From an uncultured Alphaproteobacteria bacterium (GTDB taxonomy: Bacteria; Pseudomonadota; Alphaproteobacteria; HIMB59), in NCBI GenBank assembly GCA_902601865.1, contig CACKOX010000013.1, forward strand, positions 1 through 35,179: a stretch of DNA of 35,179 bases, given 5' to 3'. The notes beneath the pieces were generated by a model, which searched no databases, was not told where the DNA came from, and saw nothing but the letters and a program-made list of their open reading frames with translations. Position 1 is the first letter of the stretch, and every line of letters starts with the position of its first letter. The position numbers were made by a program, and so were the translations under genes. This document shows, piece after piece, positions 1 to 7,351 of this stretch.

Positions 1-156
1 GCGAGTGCTATTAATAATTTTGCTATTAAACTTTATGATAAATTAGGCTATAAAGCCTACAATGAAAGAAAAAACTATTATCGGAGTAAGTCTATAAACG
101 CTCCAAATACGCAAGACGCAATTTTGTTTGCAAAATCCCTTAATGCTATCAAATAA
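1..156 (+). CDS. rimI: Ribosomal-protein alanine N-acetyltransferase, C-terminal end (partial)
   Basis: Open from the window edge in frame 1, giving the last 51 residues and a TAA stop. The residues resemble the C-terminal part of GNAT-family RimI: an N-x-x-A-x-x-LY segment (acetyl-CoA binding helix), then LGYK and R-K-N-YY, then a short segment with DA near the end, which matches the usual RKNYY...DA ending of RimI. RimI acetylates the N-terminal alanine of ribosomal protein S18. The 5' part lies outside the window, so the acetyl-CoA loop (R/Q-x-x-G-x-G/A) cannot be checked. It overlaps the start of miaB by 14 bases, and rimI next to miaB is a common alphaproteobacterial arrangement, which supports the call. 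Another small GNAT protein remains possible but is less likely. Confidence 0.75.
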   Translation, partial: ASAINNFAIKLYDKLGYKAYNERKNYYRSKSINAPNTQDAILFAKSLNAIK

Positions 157-1456
157 GAAATTTTATATTAGAACATTTGGTTGTCAGATGAATGTTTATG
201 ACTCTGATAAAATGAAAGATATTTTTCTATCGCATAATATTAATCAAACCGATGACTTTCAAAATGCAGACTATGTAGTTTTAAATACTTGCCACATCCG
301 TGAAAAGGCAACAGAAAAAACATTTTCAGATTTAGGAAAAATTCATAAAAAAGGAAAAGAAGACCAAAAAGTTATTGTTGCCGGCTGTGTAGCTCAAGCT
401 GAAGGTGAATTAATTCAAAAAAGGGCACCTTACGTGGACTTAGTGATCGGACCACAATCTATTCAGTCATTAAATAAATTTTTAGATAAAAATAACTTAC
501 CTAAGACATCTATCACTGAATTTGATGTGATTGAAAAATTTGACACGCTCAATCATATTAAAACGAATACATCGAATAAATCTGCATTTGTGACTATCCA
601 AGAAGGCTGTGATAAGTTTTGTCATTTCTGTGTTGTTCCTTATACAAGGGGGTCAGAATACTCAAGAACAGTTAAGGAAATCTCTGATGAGGTTAAATCT
701 TTAATTGATCAGGGTGTGGTGGAATTCACACTTCTGGGTCAAAATGTTAATGCCTATCACGGTTTAGACACTCAAGGTCAATCAAATAATCTAGCTTCTC
801 TTATTAACAGTATTAGTTTAATAGATGGAGTTGAAAGAATTACTTATTCTACAAGTCACCCTGTGAATATGACTGATGATCTAATTTCCCTTCATGGTGA
901 AAACTCTAAACTGATGCCTTTTCTTCATTTGCCAGTTCAATCAGGTTCTGACAAAGTTTTAAAATTAATGAATAGAAAACATACAAGGGATTATTATTTT
1001 GAAATTATCGAAAAGGTTAGAAAAGTAAAACCTGATATAGCACTTTCCTCTGACTTTATTATTGGTTTTCCTGGAGAAACAGACAAAGATTTTGAAGATA
1101 CAATCGATCTAATTGAAAGAGTTAAGTATATGAATTCCTATTCTTTTAAGTACAGCCCGAGGCCAGGTACCCCCGCGGCTGATCGTGAGGAATTAGATGA
1201 AGAGATCTTAAATGAACGTTTAAAGATCACACAAGATTTATTAAACGAACAACAAATTGAATACAACAACCAGTTTGTAAAGAAAACGGTGCAGGTTTTA
1301 ATCGATGGTGCTGGTAAACATACTGGACAAATCAAAGGGAAGTCACAATTTAATCAAAGTGTAGCACTTCAAGGTGACAAAGAAACCATCGGTCAAATAA
1401 TTCCTGTACAAATTAAAAAGGTTTTAACACACTCTTTACTTGGAGAAAAAATTTAA
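143..1456 (+). CDS. miaB: tRNA-2-methylthio-N6-dimethylallyladenosine synthase MiaB
   Basis: Radical-SAM methylthiotransferase that adds the 2-methylthio group to isopentenyl-A37 of tRNAs reading UNN codons. Numbered from the ATG at 143, the N-terminal UPF0004 domain has the three auxiliary-cluster cysteines C14 (GCQMN), C50 (NTC) and C82 (AGC); the radical-SAM CxxxCxxC is C156, C160, C163; the last ~65 residues form a TRAM RNA-binding domain. Total 437 residues, normal for MiaB. A TTG at 128 would add five residues (MQNPL), but family members begin just before the KFYI-TFGCQMN segment, so ATG 143 is preferred; no good Shine-Dalgarno precedes either. The start lies inside rimI, and the stop is followed directly by the TTG start of phoH, so translation of the string is probably coupled. 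Confidence 0.96.
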   Translation: MLSNKKFYIRTFGCQMNVYDSDKMKDIFLSHNINQTDDFQNADYVVLNTCHIREKATEKTFSDLGKIHKKGKEDQKVIVAGCVAQAEGELIQKRAPYVDLVIGPQSIQSLNKFLDKNNLPKTSITEFDVIEKFDTLNHIKTNTSNKSAFVTIQEGCDKFCHFCVVPYTRGSEYSRTVKEISDEVKSLIDQGVVEFTLLGQNVNAYHGLDTQGQSNNLASLINSISLIDGVERITYSTSHPVNMTDDLISLHGENSKLMPFLHLPVQSGSDKVLKLMNRKHTRDYYFEIIEKVRKVKPDIALSSDFIIGFPGETDKDFEDTIDLIERVKYMNSYSFKYSPRPGTPAADREELDEEILNERLKITQDLLNEQQIEYNNQFVKKTVQVLIDGAGKHTGQIKGKSQFNQSVALQGDKETIGQIIPVQIKKVLTHSLLGEKI

Positions 1457-2413
1457 TTGAGTCCTCTAAATATTTCTTCTCATCAAAAACAATTAGAGTT
1501 TGAGGATAACCAATTTCTCTCAAGCTTATTTGGGTATCACGATAAAAATTTAAAAGTTTTAGAAAACAAATTCAAAGTAAAGCTTTATACTAGAGGTAAT
1601 CTTTTATCTATCAAAGGAAACCGAGATCCAGTTGAAAAAGCATATTTTATAATTGAAGGTTTATACAAAAAATTAAAAAATAATGATATTTCTGCAGAGG
1701 AAATTGAAAGCAATATTGATTTAGCAAAACCTACGTATATCAAAGAGCAAATTGAACAAGATCAAAAGTTTCAAATTAATACAAAATTAAAAACAATTTA
1801 TCCAAAGACTAAAAATCAAGAAATCTTTTTAAAAGAGATGAGATCAAAAGATATTGTTTTTGCAGTTGGTCCCGCTGGTACAGGTAAAACTTATTTAGCT
1901 GTTGCTTATGCAGTAAGTTTGTTTGTTGAAGGTAAAATTAATCGCTTGATATTATCAAGACCTGCTGTTGAAGCGGGAGAGCGACTTGGCTTTTTACCAG
2001 GAGATATGAAAGAGAAGATAGATCCTTATCTACGTCCTTTGTATGACGCTTTATATGAAATGATGCCAGGCGAGGAAATTGACCGAAAAATGGTCAATAA
2101 TTTAATAGAAATAGCTCCCCTCGCTTTTATGAGAGGAAGAACCTTGAATAAATCCTTTATAATTCTTGATGAAGCACAAAATACATTATCCACACAGATG
2201 AAAATGTTTCTAACTAGATTAGGGCAAAATTCAAAAATGGTGATCACAGGAGATTTAAGTCAGAAGGATTTACCTGATAATGCAAAAAGTGGAATGCAGG
2301 ACGCAATGGAAAAATTAGAAAAAGTAAAAGATATTGGCTTTGTACATTTAAACAGTAGTGATGTGTGTCGACATACATTAGTTGAAAAAATAATTAATGC
2401 TTACGATAAGTAA
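1457..2413 (+). CDS. phoH: PhoH-family ATPase (PhoH-like protein)
   Basis: 318-residue PhoH-like P-loop ATPase of the YbeZ type. Walker A is GPAGTGKT at residues 138-145 and Walker B is IILDEAQN around 235-241; a small N-terminal KH-like segment (residues ~15-70, EFEDN...LFG) precedes the ATPase as in YbeZ. YbeZ-type proteins are linked to RNA metabolism and ribosome maturation together with the RNase YbeY, whose gene follows. The start is TTG immediately after the miaB stop with no spacer; the N-terminal E-F-E-D-N segment is typical of the family and no ATG lies upstream of it, so the TTG is credible. The phoH-ybeY-corC-lnt order is conserved in alpha- and gammaproteobacteria. Exact biochemical role in the cell is not settled for the family. 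Confidence 0.95.
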   Translation: MSPLNISSHQKQLEFEDNQFLSSLFGYHDKNLKVLENKFKVKLYTRGNLLSIKGNRDPVEKAYFIIEGLYKKLKNNDISAEEIESNIDLAKPTYIKEQIEQDQKFQINTKLKTIYPKTKNQEIFLKEMRSKDIVFAVGPAGTGKTYLAVAYAVSLFVEGKINRLILSRPAVEAGERLGFLPGDMKEKIDPYLRPLYDALYEMMPGEEIDRKMVNNLIEIAPLAFMRGRTLNKSFIILDEAQNTLSTQMKMFLTRLGQNSKMVITGDLSQKDLPDNAKSGMQDAMEKLEKVKDIGFVHLNSSDVCRHTLVEKIINAYDK

Positions 2414-2415
2414 TT

Positions 2416-2865
2416 TTGAGGATTAGTAATAAAAAATTCGTGATAGAGATAATCGGAGACGATAATTTAGAAAAATTTCTTAAAAGCTCAAAAGAAAAAA
2501 TTAAAAAATTATCAGAATACTTTCAAATGATTCATCAAGCAGATCATAAAACACAAGTTACAATAAAAATAGTTTCGAATGATGAAATAAAAAGTATGAA
2601 TAAAAATTTTAGAAAAAAAAATAAAATTACAGATGTACTATCTTTTCCTGATGGAGACTTTGCAGGTGATATAGCTATTGCAGATAGCTATATTTTAAAT
2701 AAAAATAAAAAAATTAATGAACAAAACTTTTTTATGCTTGTGAGCCATGGATTACATCATTTATTTGGTTATGATCACTATGATAAACAATCAAGAAGCA
2801 ATATGAGATTCTTAGAGAATACTTTTATGAAATTTTTAGGTTTAAAAAAAGTACATGAAAATTAA
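2416..2865 (+). CDS. ybeY: Endoribonuclease YbeY (rRNA maturation factor)
   Basis: 149-residue metal-dependent single-strand endoribonuclease that takes part in 16S rRNA 3'-end maturation and 70S quality control. The UPF0054 zinc motif H-x3-H-x5-H is intact at H111, H115 and H121 (HGLHHLFGYDH), and the upstream segment with N-x-x-F-R...TDVLSFP and GDI-I matches the family. The start is TTG at 2416, two bases after the phoH stop; no ATG lies before the conserved core in this frame until residue 38, so TTG is the only sensible start. The 3' end overlaps the ATG of corC by 11 bases. Neighbours phoH (partner ATPase) and corC are the expected ones. Confidence 0.95.
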   Translation: MRISNKKFVIEIIGDDNLEKFLKSSKEKIKKLSEYFQMIHQADHKTQVTIKIVSNDEIKSMNKNFRKKNKITDVLSFPDGDFAGDIAIADSYILNKNKKINEQNFFMLVSHGLHHLFGYDHYDKQSRSNMRFLENTFMKFLGLKKVHEN

Positions 2866-3682
2866 AAAAAATTTAGCAATTAAATTAGTTAAAGAACTAA
2901 TACAAGATGAAAACTTTAAAAAAGATATTATAGATCTTATTTCTGCAACATCGGACAGCTCAGGGATTGCAAAAAGCGAAGAGAAGAAGATTTTCAATAA
3001 TCTTTTGAAGGTACACAAAAAAACAGTTGATGATGTTATGGTGCCTAGGGGTGAGATAATCTTTATCGATCAAAATATTAACAAAGAAAACATCATTAAA
3101 ATTATTAACAAAGAAGCACACTCAAGGATGCCTGTGGTTAAAAATGACTTAGAGCATTGTTTGGGAATGGTCCACATTAAAGACTTATTTAAAAAAATTA
3201 ATAATAAATCCTTTAATATCAAGAGTTTACTGAGAGAAGTTATCTATATTCCTTCAGCGACACCAGTTTTCAACCTCCTACAAAAAATGAAAAAACAAAA
3301 CATTCACTTAGCGATTGTGATGGATGAATTTAATAGTGTGACAGGTTTAGTAACCATTGAAGACCTAGTGGAAGAAATAGTTGGTGAGATTGAAGATGAG
3401 CATGACAAGGACGAAGCGCCAATGTACCGCCAAAAGAACGAGAACATTATTATGGACGCTGCGATGCTAGTGGATGATTTTGAGAGGGAATTCGATGTAA
3501 ATATTCCCGAGGACTTAAAAGAGGATGTTGGAACAATAGGCGGTATAATATTTAATATGGCAGGCCGCATTCCCAAGAAAAAAGAAAAATTTACAATCAA
3601 TAAAAAATTATCTTTCACCATTCACAAGGTATCAACAAGAAAAATTCTTGAAGTTGTGGTCAGTGGTGTTAAATCTCAATAA
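2855..3682 (+). CDS. corC: CBS-domain protein of the CorC/HlyC family
   Basis: 275 residues. There is no membrane domain, so this is the short soluble CorC/HlyC type: an N-terminal acidic-helix region, a pair of CBS domains (roughly residues 65-185; V-x-x-V-M-VPR start, then R-M-P-V, and LVTIEDLVEEIVGEIEDE at the end of the second CBS) and a C-terminal CorC_HlyC transporter-associated domain (about 195-272, with GTIGG). CorC was linked to magnesium/cobalt efflux in enteric bacteria; the CBS pair probably binds an adenosine nucleotide. The physiological role in this organism is not known. It overlaps ybeY at its start and lnt at its end, the conserved ybeY-corC-lnt arrangement. Confidence 0.92.
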   Translation: MKIKKNLAIKLVKELIQDENFKKDIIDLISATSDSSGIAKSEEKKIFNNLLKVHKKTVDDVMVPRGEIIFIDQNINKENIIKIINKEAHSRMPVVKNDLEHCLGMVHIKDLFKKINNKSFNIKSLLREVIYIPSATPVFNLLQKMKKQNIHLAIVMDEFNSVTGLVTIEDLVEEIVGEIEDEHDKDEAPMYRQKNENIIMDAAMLVDDFEREFDVNIPEDLKEDVGTIGGIIFNMAGRIPKKKEKFTINKKLSFTIHKVSTRKILEVVVSGVKSQ

Positions 3683-5162
3683 CTTATTAAGCTCTATATC
3701 TAGGCCATCATACCTAATAATTATTTGTTCTGTTTTATATATATTTTCACTTCCCCCGTTTGGTATATCTTTTTTCTATTATCTGTCTTTTGTAATATTT
3801 TTTTTAAATATTTTAAATAGCGATGTTTTTTTTAAAAAAAAAATATTTTATTTTTTTTTAGTAACCCAATTAGTTACTCTTAGCTGGATTATCCAGTCAT
3901 TTTATTCAGGAGGAACAGGATATTTATTTTTAGGAATAATTTTAGTCTCTATCCTCTCTTTGTTTGTTGCATTTTTACACTATTCAGCAACTATTTTAAT
4001 TTTAACATTTTATAAAAAAAAATTATTACTAATTTTTTTACTTCCTCTAGGACTCTCTATAGTTGAGTTATTAAAAGAATTTATCTTTGGGGGCTTTCCT
4101 TGGAATCCCTCAGCGATTATTTACTACAAAAATATTTGGATTTTAAAATCCTTACCTTATCTAGGTGTATATGGCTTAGGTCTTGTGGTTCATTTGATAG
4201 TCGGTTTAATGATTTATTTTCTTTATTACAAAAATAAAATCATACCTACTGTTTTATTAGCACTAAGTATTTTCTTTTATTTTTTTGGTTTTATTGAAAA
4301 CAATAATATTAAAAAAACAGAAGATGAGACACTTAATATACTTCTAATACAACCCAACCTCTATGAGTCACTGGTTGAATTTGATGTCCTTAAAAATCTT
4401 GAAAAATATGAACAATTAACAATTGAGGCCCTTTCAAAATCACCAAAAACAGATTTAATTATCTGGCCTGAGGGGTCCTTGCCTATTGATTTAAATAATA
4501 GGATAGGACTACTGAGCAGAGTATCTTCCTTGATTAATGATGATCAAAAAATAATAGTTGGCTCAAGTGCCATTGAAGAAGGTCAATTATTTAATCGTTT
4601 GTATGTTATTGATCATCAGGGAAAGATCATAGATTTTTATGATAAACAAAAATTAGTTTTATTTGGTGAATACATACCTTTTATAAAACCCTTTGTGAGT
4701 AAGTTTTTAAACTTAGGAATGAATTATACACCAGGTAATGTCCAAAAAACTCTTAATTTACCTAAAGATATAAATGCTGTACCCATGATTTGTTTTGAGT
4801 CAATATTCAATTATGAATCTATTAATAAAGAGATTTGTGGCTCAGATATGGTCATACAAATTTCAAATGACTCTTGGTTTGGTAAATGGTATGGACCCCA
4901 TCAGCATTTAGCAAACTCTCTTTTACGAAGTGTTGAATTTCAAAAACCTCTCATTAGATCAACACCCTCTGGGATTACTTCTATAGTGGATCGATCAGGT
5001 AAAATTATTCGAACTATTGCAAGTAATAAAAAAGGTTATCTGTATTACCAGCACCCAATTACTACAAACCAATCTATCTGCTCCTCAACACTAAACTCAG
5101 TAATGGTTTTACTTTTCTTTATTTTCCTATTTAGTTTTTTATATGTTCGAATCAAAAAATAA
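3648..5162 (+). CDS. lnt: Apolipoprotein N-acyltransferase Lnt
   Basis: 504-residue inner-membrane enzyme that transfers the third acyl chain to the N-terminal cysteine of lipoproteins. Residues ~20-220 hold about six hydrophobic membrane spans, followed by a periplasmic nitrilase-like domain with the catalytic Glu-Lys-Cys set: E275 (WPEG), K333 (YDKQKLVLFGEY) and C382 (CFES), then a last membrane span at the C terminus. The start given is a TTG inside the corC gene; GTG codons at 3663 or 3666 are equally plausible because the first residues are not conserved. The end overlaps trmB by 20 bases. The two small lipoprotein genes at 14222-14496 would be substrates. It contains a T8A10 homopolymer tract at 3826-3843. 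Confidence 0.95.
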   Translation: MKLWSVVLNLNNLLSSISRPSYLIIICSVLYIFSLPPFGISFFYYLSFVIFFLNILNSDVFFKKKIFYFFLVTQLVTLSWIIQSFYSGGTGYLFLGIILVSILSLFVAFLHYSATILILTFYKKKLLLIFLLPLGLSIVELLKEFIFGGFPWNPSAIIYYKNIWILKSLPYLGVYGLGLVVHLIVGLMIYFLYYKNKIIPTVLLALSIFFYFFGFIENNNIKKTEDETLNILLIQPNLYESLVEFDVLKNLEKYEQLTIEALSKSPKTDLIIWPEGSLPIDLNNRIGLLSRVSSLINDDQKIIVGSSAIEEGQLFNRLYVIDHQGKIIDFYDKQKLVLFGEYIPFIKPFVSKFLNLGMNYTPGNVQKTLNLPKDINAVPMICFESIFNYESINKEICGSDMVIQISNDSWFGKWYGPHQHLANSLLRSVEFQKPLIRSTPSGITSIVDRSGKIIRTIASNKKGYLYYQHPITTNQSICSSTLNSVMVLLFFIFLFSFLYVRIKK

Positions 5163-5787
5163 ATATTTTGGAAGAAAGAAAGGAAAGTCTTTTTTAAGAC
5201 TAGAACAATATACAAAATATCTTGTCGAACCAAAAAAAACATTATTTAGTAAAATCAAAACGCCTAGAATTTTAGAAATTGGAATAGGGGATGGAGAAAA
5301 AATAAGTGAAGACGCAAAATCTAATTCTAAAGTCAACTTTATAGGTTGTGATATTTTTGCTGATGGAGTGCTGAGAGCTATTCGAAACTCTGTTGATCAT
5401 AAATTAAAGAACCTTCAAGTATTCCATTTGAACATCCAAGAGCTTTTACCTTTAATGCCAGATAACTATTTTGAGGAAATAAGGATATATTTTCCAGATC
5501 CTTGGCCAAAAAATAGGCATAAAAAAAGGCGAACCGTTAACCAAATACTTGTCAAAGACCTCACTAAAAAACTCAAAAAAAAAGGCTTTATTCGTTTTGC
5601 AACCGACCATGGTGATTATTTTATTGAAGCATTGGCTTTGATGAAAAAATTTAAATACACCATGCCAAATATTAGCCCGAAATCTTGGAAATACAGTGAT
5701 TCCAATGCTTTACACACTAAATTCGAGAAAAAAGCCTTAGACAAAAATCATAAATTATTCTATTTTAGCGTTCTTAAAAATTATTAA
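5143..5787 (+). CDS. trmB: tRNA (guanine-N7-)-methyltransferase TrmB
   Basis: 214-residue SAM-dependent methyltransferase that makes m7G46 in tRNA. Evidence: the GRKKG segment near the N terminus, the SAM-binding ILEIGIGDGEK loop (about residues 43-53), and the family hallmark FPDPWPKNRHKKRR (about 116-129) followed by a T-D-H segment around residue 155. ATG start lies in the 3' end of lnt. In many alphaproteobacteria metK sits between lnt and trmB and rimP follows; neither is here. The gene ends the first operon: a strong terminator follows 13 bases after the stop. Confidence 0.94.
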   Translation: MFESKNKYFGRKKGKSFLRLEQYTKYLVEPKKTLFSKIKTPRILEIGIGDGEKISEDAKSNSKVNFIGCDIFADGVLRAIRNSVDHKLKNLQVFHLNIQELLPLMPDNYFEEIRIYFPDPWPKNRHKKRRTVNQILVKDLTKKLKKKGFIRFATDHGDYFIEALALMKKFKYTMPNISPKSWKYSDSNALHTKFEKKALDKNHKLFYFSVLKNY

Positions 5788-5799
5788 CCAACAATGAGG

Positions 5800-5825
5800 A
5801 GGTGGGTTATCCCGCCTTTTTTTTT
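5800..5825 (+). terminator. Rho-independent terminator after trmB
   Basis: Stem AGGTGGG (5800-5806), loop TTAT, stem CCCGCCT (5811-5817) with one G-T wobble, followed by a run of nine T including the last stem base (5817-5825). It is the most GC-rich hairpin in any intergenic space here and sits between the trmB stop and the nusA start, so it either ends the miaB-trmB operon or acts as an attenuator in the nusA leader. Confidence 0.85.
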
Positions 5826-5839
5826 AACTAGAAAAGATA

Positions 5840-7342
5840 ATGCTAAATAACACAGAAATATTAAAAATTGCCGAAGTCGTCTCACAAGAGAAGGGCATCG
5901 AAATGGACATAGTCATGAAGGCTCTTGAGGAGTCTTTTGAAATAATTGGAAAGTCAAAATATGGTATGGATAATAATATCAAAGCAGTGATTGATCGAAT
6001 GACTGGTAATATCAGTTTATCCCATATTAAAGATGTAGTTGAAACAATTGACCCTGTTTTACAGTCCAATCAAATTTTATTAGATCATGCAAAAAAGTAT
6101 GACGCTAATACAGAAGTTGGAAAACAAATAACAATTCCTTTGCCTTCAGTTAATTTTGGACGAGTGACAGCCAACATGGCAAGACAAGTAATTTATTCAA
6201 GAGTCAGAGAGGCAGAAAAAAGTAGACAGTTTAATGACTTCAAAGACCGTGTTGGAGAAGTCCTATCAGGAATTGTTAAAAGAATTGAATTTGGAAATAT
6301 CATTGTTGACCTTGGTAAAGCAGAGGGATTTTTGAGAAAAGATGAACTTATACCAAGAGAAAATTTTAAAAATGGAGATCGCATTAGAGCTTATTTTTTT
6401 GATATCAAAGAAGAAGCTAAAGGCCATCAAATCTTTCTTTCAAGAACACATCCTCAATTTATGGCAAAATTATTTGAACAAGAAGTCCCTGAAATTTATG
6501 AAGGTCAAATAGAAATTCTATCTGTTGCAAGAGACCCGGGTAGTAGAGGAAAGATTACAGTTCGAGCAAATGACAAGTCCATCGATCCTGTTGGAGCATG
6601 CGTAGGTATGAGAGGCTCTAGAGTCCAAGCTATTGTTAATGAATTACAAGGGGAAAAGATTGATATTGTAAATTGGAATGAATTAAAGTCGATGTATGTT
6701 CAAAACGCTATCGCTCCTGCACAAGTCGCTAAAGTCAATGAGTTTGAGGATTCTAATCGCGTAGAGATTGTTTTACCTGAAGATCAACTCAGTATCGCTA
6801 TCGGCAGAAGAGGCCAAAATGTTAAATTAGCCTCAATTTTGACTAATTTAGAAATTGATATACTGACAGAAAAAGAAGACGCCGAGAGAAGACAAGAAGA
6901 ATTTAAAAAAATCACCTCTCTTTTTGCTGAAAAGCTCGACCTCGAAGACATGATCGCACAATTACTAGCGGTTGAGGGATACTCAAGCATAGAAAAAATA
7001 GCAAACGCATCAATCCAAGACATAGAAAAAATTGAAGGCTTTGATAATGAACTTGCGGCTGAGATATATGCTCGTGCAACACAGTTTATGGAAAATGAAA
7101 AAGCAGAACTTGAAAAATTAATCCAAGCTTCAAATTTAGATGATTACATTAAAGGGATATCAGAGTTTGATAATAAAATTTTAGCTACTTTGATAGAAAA
7201 TAATATTTTTTCTCGTCAAGACCTTGCTGATTTAGCAACTGATGAACTAGTTGGTAAAGAGGGCATACTCCAAAAAAGAGTTGAAAAGTCTGCTGCTGAA
7301 AAAATTATTATGGACGCTAGGGAGATTTTTCTTAATAGCTAA
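5840..7342 (+). CDS. nusA: Transcription termination/antitermination factor NusA
   Basis: 500 residues, normal for alphaproteobacteria. Order of domains: NusA N-terminal RNA-polymerase-binding domain (1-~125), S1 (about 135-200, containing GEVLSGIVKRIEFGNIIVDL), two KH domains (about 230-350; GACVGMRGSRVQAI and IAIGRRGQNVKLA are the RNA-binding loops), then two acidic helix-hairpin-helix repeats (about 360-500), so the C terminus is of the long proteobacterial type. It modulates pausing and termination. It starts with ATG 14 bases after the terminator T-run and heads the nusA-infB-rbfA-truB-rpsO-pnp string. RimP, nearly always just upstream, is absent at this locus. Confidence 0.97.
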   Translation: MLNNTEILKIAEVVSQEKGIEMDIVMKALEESFEIIGKSKYGMDNNIKAVIDRMTGNISLSHIKDVVETIDPVLQSNQILLDHAKKYDANTEVGKQITIPLPSVNFGRVTANMARQVIYSRVREAEKSRQFNDFKDRVGEVLSGIVKRIEFGNIIVDLGKAEGFLRKDELIPRENFKNGDRIRAYFFDIKEEAKGHQIFLSRTHPQFMAKLFEQEVPEIYEGQIEILSVARDPGSRGKITVRANDKSIDPVGACVGMRGSRVQAIVNELQGEKIDIVNWNELKSMYVQNAIAPAQVAKVNEFEDSNRVEIVLPEDQLSIAIGRRGQNVKLASILTNLEIDILTEKEDAERRQEEFKKITSLFAEKLDLEDMIAQLLAVEGYSSIEKIANASIQDIEKIEGFDNELAAEIYARATQFMENEKAELEKLIQASNLDDYIKGISEFDNKILATLIENNIFSRQDLADLATDELVGKEGILQKRVEKSAAEKIIMDAREIFLNS

Positions 7343-7351
7343 ATTTTTTGA

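Noticed and set aside
128-142. TTG start for miaB five codons upstream
   Set aside because: The added residues do not match the family and the ATG at 143 gives the usual N terminus; no ribosome binding site favours TTG.
2186-2194. Perfect DnaA box TTATCCACA
   Set aside because: Single copy within phoH coding sequence, far from dnaA and without companions; expected by chance at this AT content.
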